This document shows positions 55,254-63,901 of a stretch of DNA of 64,000 bases, one piece after another (positions within the stretch are counted from its first letter, which is position 1; each line of letters begins with the position of its first letter). The position numbers and the translations under genes were made by a program. Source of the DNA: Pseudoxanthobacter soli DSM 19599. Lineage in GTDB: Bacteria; Pseudomonadota; Alphaproteobacteria; Rhizobiales; Segnochrobactraceae. Location of the stretch: positions 496,001 through 560,000 of the forward strand of contig NZ_FRXO01000001.1 of the NCBI RefSeq assembly GCF_900148505.1. The letters are read 5' to 3'. The notes below the pieces were generated by a model that saw only the letters and a program-made list of their open reading frames with translations, was not told the DNA's origin and ran no database searches.

Positions 55254-56783
55254 TCAAGACCTCAACGGGTAAATGTCGGACGCGATAGTATTAAGAATCA
55301 CCTGAGCGGCCGGCTCGTCGCGCGGAAATATAAGACTGAGTAAATATGCTCGCTCGTTTTCGAACATGAAAGGCTTTCCGGATCTGTACTCCAGAGCGGC
55401 GGATTTTAATTGATCGAACGTCGTCACGCGATCGGCGCACTTCTCCGAAATTCGCCCAAGCTCATTGAACGGAGCGTGACAGCAGGAATCGATAAATATC
55501 AGCGGCTTTTCGAAGATGTGATACTCGGTCAGAAATGAAACGCCGTCCGTGATCATGAGGTCCGAGGACGCGAACAGTTCTCCGTAATTGCCCTCGCACA
55601 GCCCGCAGTTGGGGAGGCTCGTCCATTTCGATATGAAATCGTCGTAATCGACGCCGGTCGCAGGCCTGGTTGTTCTAACGGCGTACTCAAATGCCGGGTG
55701 CGGCTTGAAGACGAACTGAATGCTCTCATCGCTTCGAGCCCAATCGAGCATCTCGCGATAGATTTTGTGAAAGACGCCGAATCCCTGATTCTGGATTGCA
55801 AGCGAAAAGTGAGGTGCCCAGATGACGCGGAAGCTTCTCGCCCCTGATTCACCGAGCGGCCAGACGCCTTTTCCCTTGTATTGCCGCAGCTTATCGAATT
55901 TTGAGTAACCACTCAGAACGAACTTATCGGGATCGGAATGTTGGAAAGATCTATAATAAGACTGTGTTATTTTAGTCTCGCAAAAAACTTTCCATGCACT
56001 ACGATGATAGATTTGGTCGTAGTTGTTTGCATAGGCTTCGTCCGAAGAATCCTTTGCGTCCGGATTCGCGAGCACGCCCATGCCATAGGGAACGACACAA
56101 ATGCGGGCAAATGTAATCTCAGATGTCCGCAACCCCGGCGGCACAGGTATATCCCACTGCTGCTGCCTGAATACAACATCCGGCATCAGATTTCGGAGGA
56201 TATCCAAGGCTTCAAGAGATTGCACATCGAGGCGAATATGCGGGATCCCTTGATTTTCCAGCCAATTATGGACGATATCTTCGCCGGAGAACTCCGCTCT
56301 TCCGAGATGACTATGATTTATAGAAACAATCATTGGGTGAAAGCGCTCATCTTTCACCATTTCCATGTAAACGTCAGCGAGCGCGTCCCACATTGGAATT
56401 GACTGGACGATAAAGACACAGCGTATCTTCGATTCCGTCGAAGGAATTTTTCGCAGCGTCAAATTCGAGACCTGCTTAATCGCATGCAAATGCTGATTGA
56501 TTCCGACGATATCGTCGGCCAATTTTCCGATGAACTCATTGCTTATCGAGGAGCCTTGCTTGGCTTTTTCACCAAGCGTCTTTTCGATAATCTGCTCCAC
56601 TAACCTCGGAAGATATTTTTGCTGAGATTGCAGTGTCTGAAGCAATTTGGCGATTTCGACCTGGATATTACCTTGCAGTTCGATCTGCTCTGCCAGGGAA
56701 TCGACCTTTTGCCTCAAAGCTGCGAGTTCTGTCGTGATCTCCGCTACGGAATCCGGCCTTGTTGCGGTATCGGAGTTCAGCAT
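55254..56783 (-). CDS. CDP-glycerol glycerophosphotransferase-like enzyme, cassette gene 1
   Basis: About 509 residues, first gene of the low-GC cassette. Residues 10-70 form a coiled coil rich in Leu/Gln/Glu. The remainder resembles the GT-B-type TagF/CDP-glycerol glycerophosphotransferase family, with FVFKPHPAFEYAV and the family-like closing stretch SSDLMITDGVSFLTEYHIF then KPLIFID. No membrane helix. Such enzymes polymerise or cap glycans with phosphopolyols from CDP donors. Start ambiguous: ATG 56783 is used, a TTG at 56834 is possible. The match is a remote family resemblance; donor and acceptor are unknown. Confidence 0.75.
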   Translation of the reverse strand: MLNSDTATRPDSVAEITTELAALRQKVDSLAEQIELQGNIQVEIAKLLQTLQSQQKYLPRLVEQIIEKTLGEKAKQGSSISNEFIGKLADDIVGINQHLHAIKQVSNLTLRKIPSTESKIRCVFIVQSIPMWDALADVYMEMVKDERFHPMIVSINHSHLGRAEFSGEDIVHNWLENQGIPHIRLDVQSLEALDILRNLMPDVVFRQQQWDIPVPPGLRTSEITFARICVVPYGMGVLANPDAKDSSDEAYANNYDQIYHRSAWKVFCETKITQSYYRSFQHSDPDKFVLSGYSKFDKLRQYKGKGVWPLGESGARSFRVIWAPHFSLAIQNQGFGVFHKIYREMLDWARSDESIQFVFKPHPAFEYAVRTTRPATGVDYDDFISKWTSLPNCGLCEGNYGELFASSDLMITDGVSFLTEYHIFEKPLIFIDSCCHAPFNELGRISEKCADRVTTFDQLKSAALEYRSGKPFMFENERAYLLSLIFPRDEPAAQVILNTIASDIYPLRS

Positions 56784-56954
56784 TTGATCCACTTTCGCAG
56801 ATAATTCGGCGTGGCCCCCAGCCTTCGCGGGCAAAGACAGGATGGCCTTTCACGGCTCGCACTCTATTGCCGCAATCTTTCGTCAGACTGACTTGCTGCG
56901 GTCAGGTCCGTTCGGCAGGCGGACGTTTCCGGCCTGAGACGCGGGGGACGGCTG

Positions 56955-57296
56955 TCAGGGAGACAGCCGATTGACCAGAAACGCGATGTCCTGCCCCGCC
57001 GCCGCTTCTGCCTTCTCGATCACCGCCCGGTAGCGGGCGAGCACGGCCATGCCTTCCGGCGTGACCACGGCGCCGCCGCCGCCCTGACCACCGTGCTGGG
57101 CGGCCACCAGTGGCGCGTCGAACAGGGCGTTCATATCTTCGACCAGCAGCCACGCGCGGCGGTAGGACATGCCCATCGCCCGGCCCGCCGCCGCGATGGA
57201 GCCTTCCGAGGCGATCAGTTCCAGAAGCTGAGCCTTGCCGGGGCCGAAGAAGCCGCGGTCGCCGAAGTGGATGCGGATGCGCAGGGTGGCATCCAT
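56955..57296 (-). CDS. ModE-like winged-helix regulator
   Basis: Small DNA-binding protein (about 113 residues) of the ModE N-terminal/LysR-like helix-turn-helix type: LRIRIHFGDRGFFGPGKAQL, then IAAAGRAMGMSYRRAWLLVEDMN and VTPEGMAVLARYRAV. It lacks the C-terminal molybdate-binding (MOP) domains, so it may not sense molybdate itself. The ATG at 57296 fits the family N-terminus; a longer frame to 57470 is arginine-rich. No molybdenum transport genes are adjacent. Confidence 0.85.
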   Translation of the reverse strand: MDATLRIRIHFGDRGFFGPGKAQLLELIASEGSIAAAGRAMGMSYRRAWLLVEDMNALFDAPLVAAQHGGQGGGGAVVTPEGMAVLARYRAVIEKAEAAAGQDIAFLVNRLSP

Positions 57297-57565
57297 CGAG
57301 CCGTTGGAGGCGTCTTTCGGGCCGGCATCAGTCGCGGTGCCGCCCGTTGCGCTGCGACCACGCCAGGAGGATCGGCGTCGCGCTCGCGCCGGCTCTGCCC
57401 CATCACTGGACCGCCCGTTCTCGTTCACCGTCGACCGCCGTGCACACGCGATATCCTGCCCCTGCGACAATCCTGACGACCGGGAGGACGGTGAGCAAGC
57501 GTCATCGGCGCAACTGCGCGCACGCCCGACGGCGTCGCTTGGCCGCGCAGGTCCGGTCGACCGTG

Positions 57566-58300
57566 TCAGCCGACCGACGCGAGGCCGGGGAATTTCTCCA
57601 GAAGCCAGAACGACAGCGTCGACATCTGCCCGGTGAGGAACAGGATGCCCGTCACCACGAGTAGCCCGCCCATAGCCTGCTCGACGCGGTGCATGTGGCG
57701 CCGGAAGCGGCGCATCAGGCCAAGGAACGAGGTGGAGAACAGCGCCGCGAGCACGAACGGGATGCCGAGCCCGAGCGAATAGGCGACGAGAAGCCGCGCG
57801 CCTTCGAACGCCGTCGCCTCGCTGCCGGCGACGAACAGGATCGAGCCCAGCACTGGCCCGATGCAGGGCGACCAGCCGAACGCGAACGCGAGGCCCATCA
57901 CATAGGCCCCGACGGGTCCCGGGGCGCGGCGCACGTCCATCCGCGCCTCGCGCATCAGCAGCGGGATGCGGAACACGCCCAGAAAATGCAGTCCCATCAC
58001 CAGGATGACGATGCCGGAGATCACGGCGAGCGTGGGCAGGTAGAGCGCGAGCAGCCGGCCGATCGTGGAGGCGGTCGCTCCGAGGGCGACGAAGATGGTG
58101 GAAAACCCGAGCACGAAGGCGATCGAGGCCACGACCACCCGCCGGCGGATGCCGCCGGTTTCAGCCTCGCCTGCGAGTTCATCCAGCGAGACGCCCGCCA
58201 TGAAGCAGAGATAAGGCGGCACGAGCGGCAGCACGCACGGGGAAACGAACGAGAGAATGCCCCCGACGACCGCCGCGCCTGTCCCGATATCGAAAGCCAT
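57566..58300 (-). CDS. ccdA: Cytochrome c biogenesis protein CcdA
   Basis: Inner-membrane thiol-disulfide electron transporter (244 residues, six helices) passing reducing power from cytosolic thioredoxin to the periplasm for cytochrome c maturation. Its two redox Cys are in FVSPCVLPLVPPYL and GWSPCIGPVLG. The ATG at 58300 has GGAG upstream; a frame to 58516 is spurious. The usual periplasmic partners are not adjacent. Confidence 0.93.
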   Translation of the reverse strand: MAFDIGTGAAVVGGILSFVSPCVLPLVPPYLCFMAGVSLDELAGEAETGGIRRRVVVASIAFVLGFSTIFVALGATASTIGRLLALYLPTLAVISGIVILVMGLHFLGVFRIPLLMREARMDVRRAPGPVGAYVMGLAFAFGWSPCIGPVLGSILFVAGSEATAFEGARLLVAYSLGLGIPFVLAALFSTSFLGLMRRFRRHMHRVEQAMGGLLVVTGILFLTGQMSTLSFWLLEKFPGLASVG

Positions 58301-58475
58301 GCCCGTCCGCTCCTGCCCGCCCGCCCCTGCCCGAACGCGTCGCCTGCCGACGGTGTTGTCACATCCGGCGTTGGGTGCCGAAAGCCTTTGGCATGCCCGC
58401 GCCCGAAGAACAACCGGACGGCGGGCTCCCGGAGCGGGGGAGCATCGCGCCCGCCCCGGTTCGGCGCAGGAAGGT

Positions 58476-59537
58476 TCAGCCTTCCTGACGCTCGCCGTCG
58501 TCCCCGACGATATCACCCATCTCCGCGGCGAGGTCGGCGGCCACCAGGTCGGCCATGGTCAGGTCGGGCAGCGCGGGCCCGAGATTCGCGAGCCTGTCCT
58601 GCGCCTGGCGTTCACGTTCCACAGACCATATATCCGGCTGCTCCCGTCCGTCGGACTCCGCGAGAGCGCGCGAGGCACCGACCAGCAGCAGCGCATCGAA
58701 TGCCGGGCTCGCTCCCACGTCCGGCGCCACGTTGGCGAGGCCGTCGCGAGCACGCTGGTGGACGGCGGGGAGCGTGCGGTCGTCGTAGAAGTCGTCCGTC
58801 GCCTGCACGAAGGCGCCAAGCATCTGCCGCATCGAGCCGAGCAGTTCCTCCACGGCGAGCGTGGACGTCGCCGACATGCCTCGGCCCGGAACGAGCGCCG
58901 TCGGTCGGAAGGCGGCGATGCGGTCGAGCGTTACCGGCCACTGGCGAAGATAGCCGTCGGCGAGGTCCGGAAGTTCGCCGGAAACGACGAGATCACCCGC
59001 GAACATCACGCCGGCATCGGGCACCCACACGACCACGTCGCCGAGCGTATGTCCGCGGCCGAGATGCATGACGCGGATTTCGCGCTCTCCCGACCACAGC
59101 GAAAGCGAGCTACCGAACGTCACCGTCGGCCAGACCGGGCGCATGGCGGTGAACGGCACAGTCTCGCCGCCGGCCGTGCGGCGGTGGGCGATCAGCTCGC
59201 GATTTTGCCGGCCGCGGTCGCTCATGAGCCCGCGCGTCAGCGAGGACGACAGGATTTCCACACCGTCGAACGCTGCCGCGCCGAGGGTGGCGTCGGCGTG
59301 GTAGTGGGTGAACACCACCTTGCGCACCGGCTTGTCGGTAATGCGGCGCAGCGCCTCGCCGACCTGGGCGGCGACGGCCGGCGTCTCTCCGCCATCGATC
59401 AGCACGATCCCGTCGACGCCGACGATCGCGCCGACGGTCGGATGGCCGGTCAGCGTCGCGGCATAGCAGTCGCGGCCGACTTCGGTCAGGACGACGGAAT
59501 CGGCAGCTTCGACAGAGGCGACGGACACATCGGCCAT
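58476..59537 (-). CDS. Metallo-beta-lactamase-fold hydrolase with altered metal site
   Basis: MBL-fold protein of about 353 residues. The metal motif HxHxDH reads THYHADATLG, with the second-site His replaced by Ala83. The C-terminal PGHG-like motif reads LVPGRGMS, replacing another second-site His by Arg. First-site ligands (His78, His80, His in LGRGHTLGD and Asp in FAGDLV) remain. A mono-metal or altered reaction is likely. Overall organisation resembles SoxH/quinoprotein-relay MBL proteins. The ATG at 59537 has GGGAG seven bases upstream. Confidence 0.85.
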   Translation of the reverse strand: MADVSVASVEAADSVVLTEVGRDCYAATLTGHPTVGAIVGVDGIVLIDGGETPAVAAQVGEALRRITDKPVRKVVFTHYHADATLGAAAFDGVEILSSSLTRGLMSDRGRQNRELIAHRRTAGGETVPFTAMRPVWPTVTFGSSLSLWSGEREIRVMHLGRGHTLGDVVVWVPDAGVMFAGDLVVSGELPDLADGYLRQWPVTLDRIAAFRPTALVPGRGMSATSTLAVEELLGSMRQMLGAFVQATDDFYDDRTLPAVHQRARDGLANVAPDVGASPAFDALLLVGASRALAESDGREQPDIWSVERERQAQDRLANLGPALPDLTMADLVAADLAAEMGDIVGDDGERQEG

Positions 59538-59906
59538 GATACGACTCCCAGGCGACAACAGATCGGGCGGCCTTTTATCCCTACGAATGTGGCGGGGACG
59601 GGATGACGATGCGGTTTTTCCGCCAAAGGCCGCACCGATCGAACGCCATCTCTACCATCGGACGGACGGCTGCGGCACGGCCGCCCGCAGAACGTGCGGT
59701 CCGAGTGACAAGGCAAGGTGCGGCGCAGCGGCTTTATCGGACACAGCGGCCGTGCGAATTCGTAAGGGATTGATAACGCGGATAGATCAAGCTAGGCATA
59801 ATCGTCGAGATTGGACGCCTCATGTCGCCCTTTCAGGGCATCCGGGCCATGCTGCGCTCGCATCGCACGGCTCTTTTCAGGCGCGTCCCGGCAAGGTGCT
59901 GCCGCA
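59538..59906. other. Divergent intergenic region (MBL protein / DUF2865)
   Basis: About 369 bases, no supported gene. The last 150 bases before the DUF2865 gene are AT-richer, with TTGATA at 59770-59775 and CATAAT at 59797-59802. These hexamers resemble sigma-70 elements but are 21 bases apart, too far for a standard promoter. Confidence 0.35.
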
Positions 59907-60956
59907 ATGACCGGAAAATACGTTCGATATCTTCGCCGCCTCATGGCCGTGCCGCGCGTTGGCAGGCACCTCGCGGCAACGGGCCTGCTCGCCGGGTCGC
60001 TCGCCGTCAGCGGCCTCGTGCCGGGTTCAGTGGCGACGGCGACGGCGGCGGACTGCACGTCCATCGGCCGGCAGATCTACCAGGCCGCCGCCGCCAAGGA
60101 CCAGCAGCGGCTGGAGGCGCTGCGCCGCCAGTATGCCGCGCAGAACTGCAGCACCGCAGCGGCGCCTGCGGCCAAATCCGGCGCGGTCAAGGGCGGGACG
60201 GCGAACTCCGACAACACCCGCACCCGCTACGTCAACCAGAACGGTCGCATCGTCGCCCTCACAGAGGGGGGCTCCGGGTCTGATCCCGGCAGCTTCCTCA
60301 AGCAGCTTTTTCCGATCTTCGGCGGCACCAAGCAGGCCGAGCCGCAGCAACCCGACAAGGGCGGCAACCGTCCCCGCGTGCTGACGCCGAAAACACCCGC
60401 GCAGCCCGCCGTCGCCGCCGTTCCGGCGACCCCGGCCGCGCCGGCGGCCAATGTCGAGACCTACCGGACCTATTGCGTGCGCGGTTGCGACGGCTACTAT
60501 TTCCAGATCGGCCGCGCATCGGCCGAGACCGATTTCACCCGCGATCAGGCGGCGTGCGAGAAGACGTGCCCGGCGAGCCCGGTGTCGCTTTACGTTCAGC
60601 GCAACGGTGATCCTGCCGCCGAGATCGTCTCGCTGCAGGACGGGCAGCCCTACAATCAGCTGCCGGCGGCCTTCCGCTTCCGCGACGGGCGCATCCCGGG
60701 TTGCAGCTGCTCCGCGGACGCTGCCGCTCCCGACAACATGAGCCGGCCGACAGGCGTCGTCGACGTGGCCCAGCCGGGAACGGCCGCCGTCACCGCTGCG
60801 GATCCGGCCGTCGTCGATGGCGCCGCACCCGCGGATGCCGCAGCGGCCTCTGCGTCAGCGTCGTCAGCTGAACCGGCGGCACCGGCAAAGCCGGCGATCA
60901 GCAAGCCGCCGCTCCGCGTCAGGACAGTCGGGCCGACATTTCTTCAAACCCAATGA
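59907..60956 (+). CDS. DUF2865 domain-containing secreted protein
   Basis: Secreted protein of about 349 residues with an N-terminal basic stretch and signal peptide (cleavage near ATAADC). The central region is Pro/Ala-rich and the Cys-rich domain has [27 protein letters not shown] and [11 protein letters not shown]. This pattern is the alphaproteobacterial DUF2865 family, function unknown. The C-terminal 90 residues are Ala/Pro low-complexity. Its final 38 bases overlap the convergent gltX gene. ATG 59907 has AAGGTG upstream. Confidence 0.85.
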   Translation: MTGKYVRYLRRLMAVPRVGRHLAATGLLAGSLAVSGLVPGSVATATAADCTSIGRQIYQAAAAKDQQRLEALRRQYAAQNCSTAAAPAAKSGAVKGGTANSDNTRTRYVNQNGRIVALTEGGSGSDPGSFLKQLFPIFGGTKQAEPQQPDKGGNRPRVLTPKTPAQPAVAAVPATPAAPAANVETYRTYCVRGCDGYYFQIGRASAETDFTRDQAACEKTCPASPVSLYVQRNGDPAAEIVSLQDGQPYNQLPAAFRFRDGRIPGCSCSADAAAPDNMSRPTGVVDVAQPGTAAVTAADPAVVDGAAPADAAAASASASSAEPAAPAKPAISKPPLRVRTVGPTFLQTQ

Positions 60957-62298
60957 GCGGCATCAGCTTGGCGAGCTCGGGGCCGTCCTCGCGCCCGGTC
61001 ATCGCCACGCGAAGCGGATGGAACAGAGCCTTGCCGCGCTTGCCCGTGGCAGCGGAAACCGCCTGGGTCCAGGCGCGGAAACTCGCCGCGTCCCACGGTT
61101 CGGGCGGCAGCAGATCCCTCGCCGCGGCCAGAAACGCCGCATCCTGCGCGTCGCCCGCCGGCTTCGCGAGCGGCCCCCGCACCACGTCCCGCCATGCCTC
61201 GGCATCGGCGACGACGGTGAGGTTGGCGCGGATCGCCTCCCAGAATGCCGGCCCGAGATCGGCATCGAGCGTGTCCAGGCGGGGCCGGGCCGCCTCATAG
61301 TCCATGGCGTGGACCAGTTCAGCGTTGGTCCCGGCGATATCGCTCGGATCGAACCGCGCCGGAGCGCGGGAGATATGCGCGAGGTCGACGCGGCCGGCGA
61401 GGTCGTCGAGTGAGGCAACCGCCTCGACCGCCTCCGACGTCCCGACCAGCACTGCGAGCGAGGCGACGGCCATGGGCTCGTAGCCTTCCGCCCGAAGGCT
61501 GCGCAGCGACAGGGTTCCGGTGCGCTTCGACATGGCACTGCCGTCGGCGAGCACGAGAAGATTGTGATGCCCGAACGACGGCACCGGCCCGCCGAGCGCC
61601 TGGAACAGCGCGATCTGAACCGCCGTATTGGTGACGTGGTCCTCGCCGCGGATGACATGCGTGATCCCGAGGTCGATGTCGTCGATGACGGACGGCAGCG
61701 TGTAGAGATAGGAACCGTCGGCGCGCACCAGCACCGGGTCCGATAGCGAACGCAGGTCGACGCTCGTCGGCCCGCGCACGAGATCGGTCCAGGACACCAC
61801 GCTTGCATCATCTGCGCCGGTCGTTCCTTTTGCCGATCCGGCCACGGCGTCGGGCAGCAGGAAACGCCAGTGCGGCGAACGGCCTTCCGCCTTCAGGCGG
61901 GCGCGGTCGTCGTTCGTCAGCGCCAGCGCGGCGCGGTCGTAGACCGGCGGCAGGCCGCGCGCTCGCAGGCGCTTGCGGCGATAGTCGAGTTCCTCGGCCG
62001 TCTCGTAGCAGTCGTAGAGCGCACCGGAGCGCCGCAGGTCTTCGGCAACCTGATCGTAGCGCCCGAAGCGGTCGGATTGCCGGACGACGGCATCGGGCTC
62101 GATCCCGAGCCAGGCCAGGTCTTCCAGAATGGCGTCGGCGAAGGCCGCGGTCGAGCGCTCCCGGTCGGTATCGTCGAGACGCAGGATGAAGCGTCCGCCG
62201 TTGCGCCGTGCAAACAGATAGTTGATCAGCGCGGTGCGGGCATTGCCGAGATGGAGGTAGCCTGTCGGGGAAGGCGCAAAGCGTACCGTGGGTGTCAT
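60919..62298 (-). CDS. gltX: Glutamate--tRNA ligase
   Basis: Charges tRNA-Glu (possibly also tRNA-Gln, via amidation, as in many alphaproteobacteria). 459 residues of class I synthetase: HIGH-like motif [12 protein letters not shown], acidic [21 protein letters not shown] and KMSKS-like AMSKRTGT. No zinc Cys cluster of the longer type is evident. Alphaproteobacteria often carry two gltX genes; this may be either. GAGAGACG precedes the ATG at 62298. Confidence 0.95.
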   Translation of the reverse strand: MTPTVRFAPSPTGYLHLGNARTALINYLFARRNGGRFILRLDDTDRERSTAAFADAILEDLAWLGIEPDAVVRQSDRFGRYDQVAEDLRRSGALYDCYETAEELDYRRKRLRARGLPPVYDRAALALTNDDRARLKAEGRSPHWRFLLPDAVAGSAKGTTGADDASVVSWTDLVRGPTSVDLRSLSDPVLVRADGSYLYTLPSVIDDIDLGITHVIRGEDHVTNTAVQIALFQALGGPVPSFGHHNLLVLADGSAMSKRTGTLSLRSLRAEGYEPMAVASLAVLVGTSEAVEAVASLDDLAGRVDLAHISRAPARFDPSDIAGTNAELVHAMDYEAARPRLDTLDADLGPAFWEAIRANLTVVADAEAWRDVVRGPLAKPAGDAQDAAFLAAARDLLPPEPWDAASFRAWTQAVSAATGKRGKALFHPLRVAMTGREDGPELAKLMPLIGFEEMSARLS

Positions 62299-62544
62299 CG
62301 TCTCTCAGCTCTCGTCCCAGGCCCGGCCGTGATGTCGTTGACGGGGCGCGCCGCTATATAGCCCGCCGCGCGGCAGGCGGGAACGGACGAGTTCGCCGCC
62401 ACGACGGGTCTCACCCGCTGCGATGCCGGACGCTTCGGCCGGGGGCAAAGCGGACGGACCGGGGATAAGTGCCGGGCACCGGGGCGGGCCGGCTTTCATC
62501 CGCGTCGTCTTTCACCGGCCGATGGTCTATGCTCAAGGATCGGC
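62299..62544. other. Divergent intergenic region gltX / TPP riboswitch
   Basis: About 246 bases between the gltX start and the riboswitch. It should hold promoters for both directions. No gene or strong repeat is seen. Confidence 0.35.
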
Positions 62545-62638
62545 CTGGGGTGCCGTCGCCGCCTTCCATCGGGAACGCCGCGACGGCTGAGATCACACCC
62601 ATCGAACCTGATCCGGATCATGCCGGCGAAGGGAGCGG
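62545..62638 (+). ncRNA. TPP riboswitch (THI element)
   Basis: Thiamine-pyrophosphate aptamer in the thiM leader. Consensus parts occur in order: GGGGTGCC (62547-62554), CTGAGATCACACCC (62587-62600), then ACCTGATCCGGATCATGCCG (62606-62625), followed by GCGAAGGGA. The variable P3 arm lies at about 62556-62582. When TPP binds, thiM translation should fall. Position 70 bases before the start, and the hairpin that follows, support a translational switch. Confidence 0.93.
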
Positions 62639-62676
62639 CCCGTCGGCACCGGCCTCTCAGGGTGGCGCGCCGCACC

Positions 62677-62703
62677 GTCTCCTCAGCCGGCCAACGAGGA
62701 GAC
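62677..62703 (+). promoter_or_regulatory. Shine-Dalgarno sequestering hairpin of the riboswitch
   Basis: GTCTCCTC (62677-62684) pairs perfectly with GAGGAGAC (62696-62703) across an 11-base loop. The right arm is the thiM ribosome-binding site, ending five bases before the ATG. This is the likely expression platform: TPP-bound aptamer leaves the hairpin formed and the site blocked. Confidence 0.75.
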
Positions 62704-62708
62704 GACCC

Positions 62709-63578
62709 ATGTCCGGCGATATCCTTTCGCCATCCGGCGAGCCCACCGTCGCGCCGCTCTCGCTCAGCCCCGGCGAGGCGCTTGCGCGGATGCGGGCGGC
62801 GGCACCGCTCGTTCACAACATCACCAACTATGTCGTGATGACCCCGACGGCCAATGCGCTGCTCGCTGCCGGAGCCGCGCCCGCCATGCTGCACGCGCCC
62901 GAGGAGGCGCCGGAATTTGCGGCGATCGCCTCCGCGCTGGTGGTCAATATCGGCACCCTTTCCGCTCCCTGGCTCGCGGCGATGATCAGCTCGGTCCGTG
63001 CCGCCGTCGCGGCAGGGCGGCCGTGGGTGCTCGATCCGGTCGCCGGCGGCGCCACGGCCTTCCGCCGTGAGGCCGTTTCCGCCCTGCTCGCAGAGCGGCC
63101 GGCCGTTGTGCGCGGCAACGCCTCCGAGATCCTTGCCGCCGCCGCGGGCGGCGTCGCCGGGCGAGGTGTCGACGCGGCACACGGCGTCGCCGACGCCGCC
63201 GGCCATGCGGATGCCCTCGCGCGCCGCCTTGGCGCAGTCGTGGTGATTTCCGGCCCCGTCGATATCGTCACCGACGGCACCCGGCGGGTGGAACTCTCCA
63301 ACGGCGTGGAAATGCTGACGCGCGTGACCGGCACGGGCTGCACCGCGACGGCGCTGATCGGCGCCTTCCTCGGCGCTGGCATCGCCCCTCTGGAGGCGGC
63401 CGTGGGCGCGATGACGCTGATCGCGGTCGCCGGTGAGATCGCCGCTGACGTCGGCCCCGGCGAGCCCCCTCGGGGCCCCGGCAGCTTCGCCGTCCACCTG
63501 CACGATGCGCTCTGGAGCATCACGCCGGAGGTGCTGGATGCCCGCGCCCGGATCGCCGTGGTGTCCGCCACCGGCTGA
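62709..63578 (+). CDS. thiM: Hydroxyethylthiazole kinase
   Basis: Phosphorylates 4-methyl-5-(2-hydroxyethyl)thiazole in thiamine salvage. About 289 residues. Family segments: LVHNITNYVVMTPTANALLA near the N-terminus, DPVAGGATAFR, VVRGNASEILA and the catalytic Cys region RVTGTGCTATALIGAFLGAG. The ATG at 62709 follows GAGGAG, whose accessibility is set by the riboswitch hairpin. No thiE or thiD is adjacent within the window. Confidence 0.95.
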   Translation: MSGDILSPSGEPTVAPLSLSPGEALARMRAAAPLVHNITNYVVMTPTANALLAAGAAPAMLHAPEEAPEFAAIASALVVNIGTLSAPWLAAMISSVRAAVAAGRPWVLDPVAGGATAFRREAVSALLAERPAVVRGNASEILAAAAGGVAGRGVDAAHGVADAAGHADALARRLGAVVVISGPVDIVTDGTRRVELSNGVEMLTRVTGTGCTATALIGAFLGAGIAPLEAAVGAMTLIAVAGEIAADVGPGEPPRGPGSFAVHLHDALWSITPEVLDARARIAVVSATG

Positions 63579-63622
63579 TGCCCCCGGGCATTCGCGTGCC
63601 GTAGAAGGTCCCGAAGGCCTGT

Positions 63623-63640
63623 CGCCGGCCGAAGCCGGCG
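63623..63640 (+). terminator. Hairpin downstream of thiM
   Basis: CGCCGGC (63623-63629) and GCCGGCG (63634-63640) form a 7-base GC stem around a CGAA tetraloop, followed by a pyrimidine-rich stretch ending TTGCCTTTTC. A reasonable intrinsic terminator for thiM. Confidence 0.55.
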
Positions 63641-63696
63641 CTCGCCGCCTTTGCCTTTTCAGCACGCGCCCGGCGACTGGCGCGGCCGAAGCCGGC
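63627..63696. repeat. Repeated GGCCGAAGCCGGC element
   Basis: The 13-mer GGCCGAAGCCGGC occurs at 63627-63639 and again at 63684-63696, 57 bases apart. The first copy is part of the thiM terminator hairpin. The second lies in a similar GC hairpin context. It may be a small dispersed palindromic element; only two copies are seen here. Confidence 0.4.
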
Positions 63697-63901
63697 TGCA
63701 ATTTCTGCCAGTAATAAACGCCTTTATCGGTGTTCCTTAATTCTCTCAGGCTGATATGGTTCGCCGGAGAGGATAAGTGGGATGCGTGGCAACCGGTCGT
63801 GGTGGAAGGCCGGCTTGCGGCGCGAGTCGGTCGGATCGCGTTGAACGATCCCGCCCCTCGCCGCTGGGCTTCCCAGAGGTGCGTTTGGGCGGGCGCGAAG
63901 C

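Larger units (their letters stand above)
63579..63901. other. Region after thiM
   Basis: About 323 bases without a clear gene. It holds a terminator-like hairpin and a repeated 13-mer (listed separately), then an AT-richer stretch around 63705-63765 that could contain a promoter for whatever begins at the window edge. Confidence 0.4.

Noticed and set aside
59770-59802. Sigma-70-like pair TTGATA / CATAAT before the DUF2865 gene
   Set aside because: Spacing of 21 bases is outside the usual 16-18, so I did not list it as a promoter.
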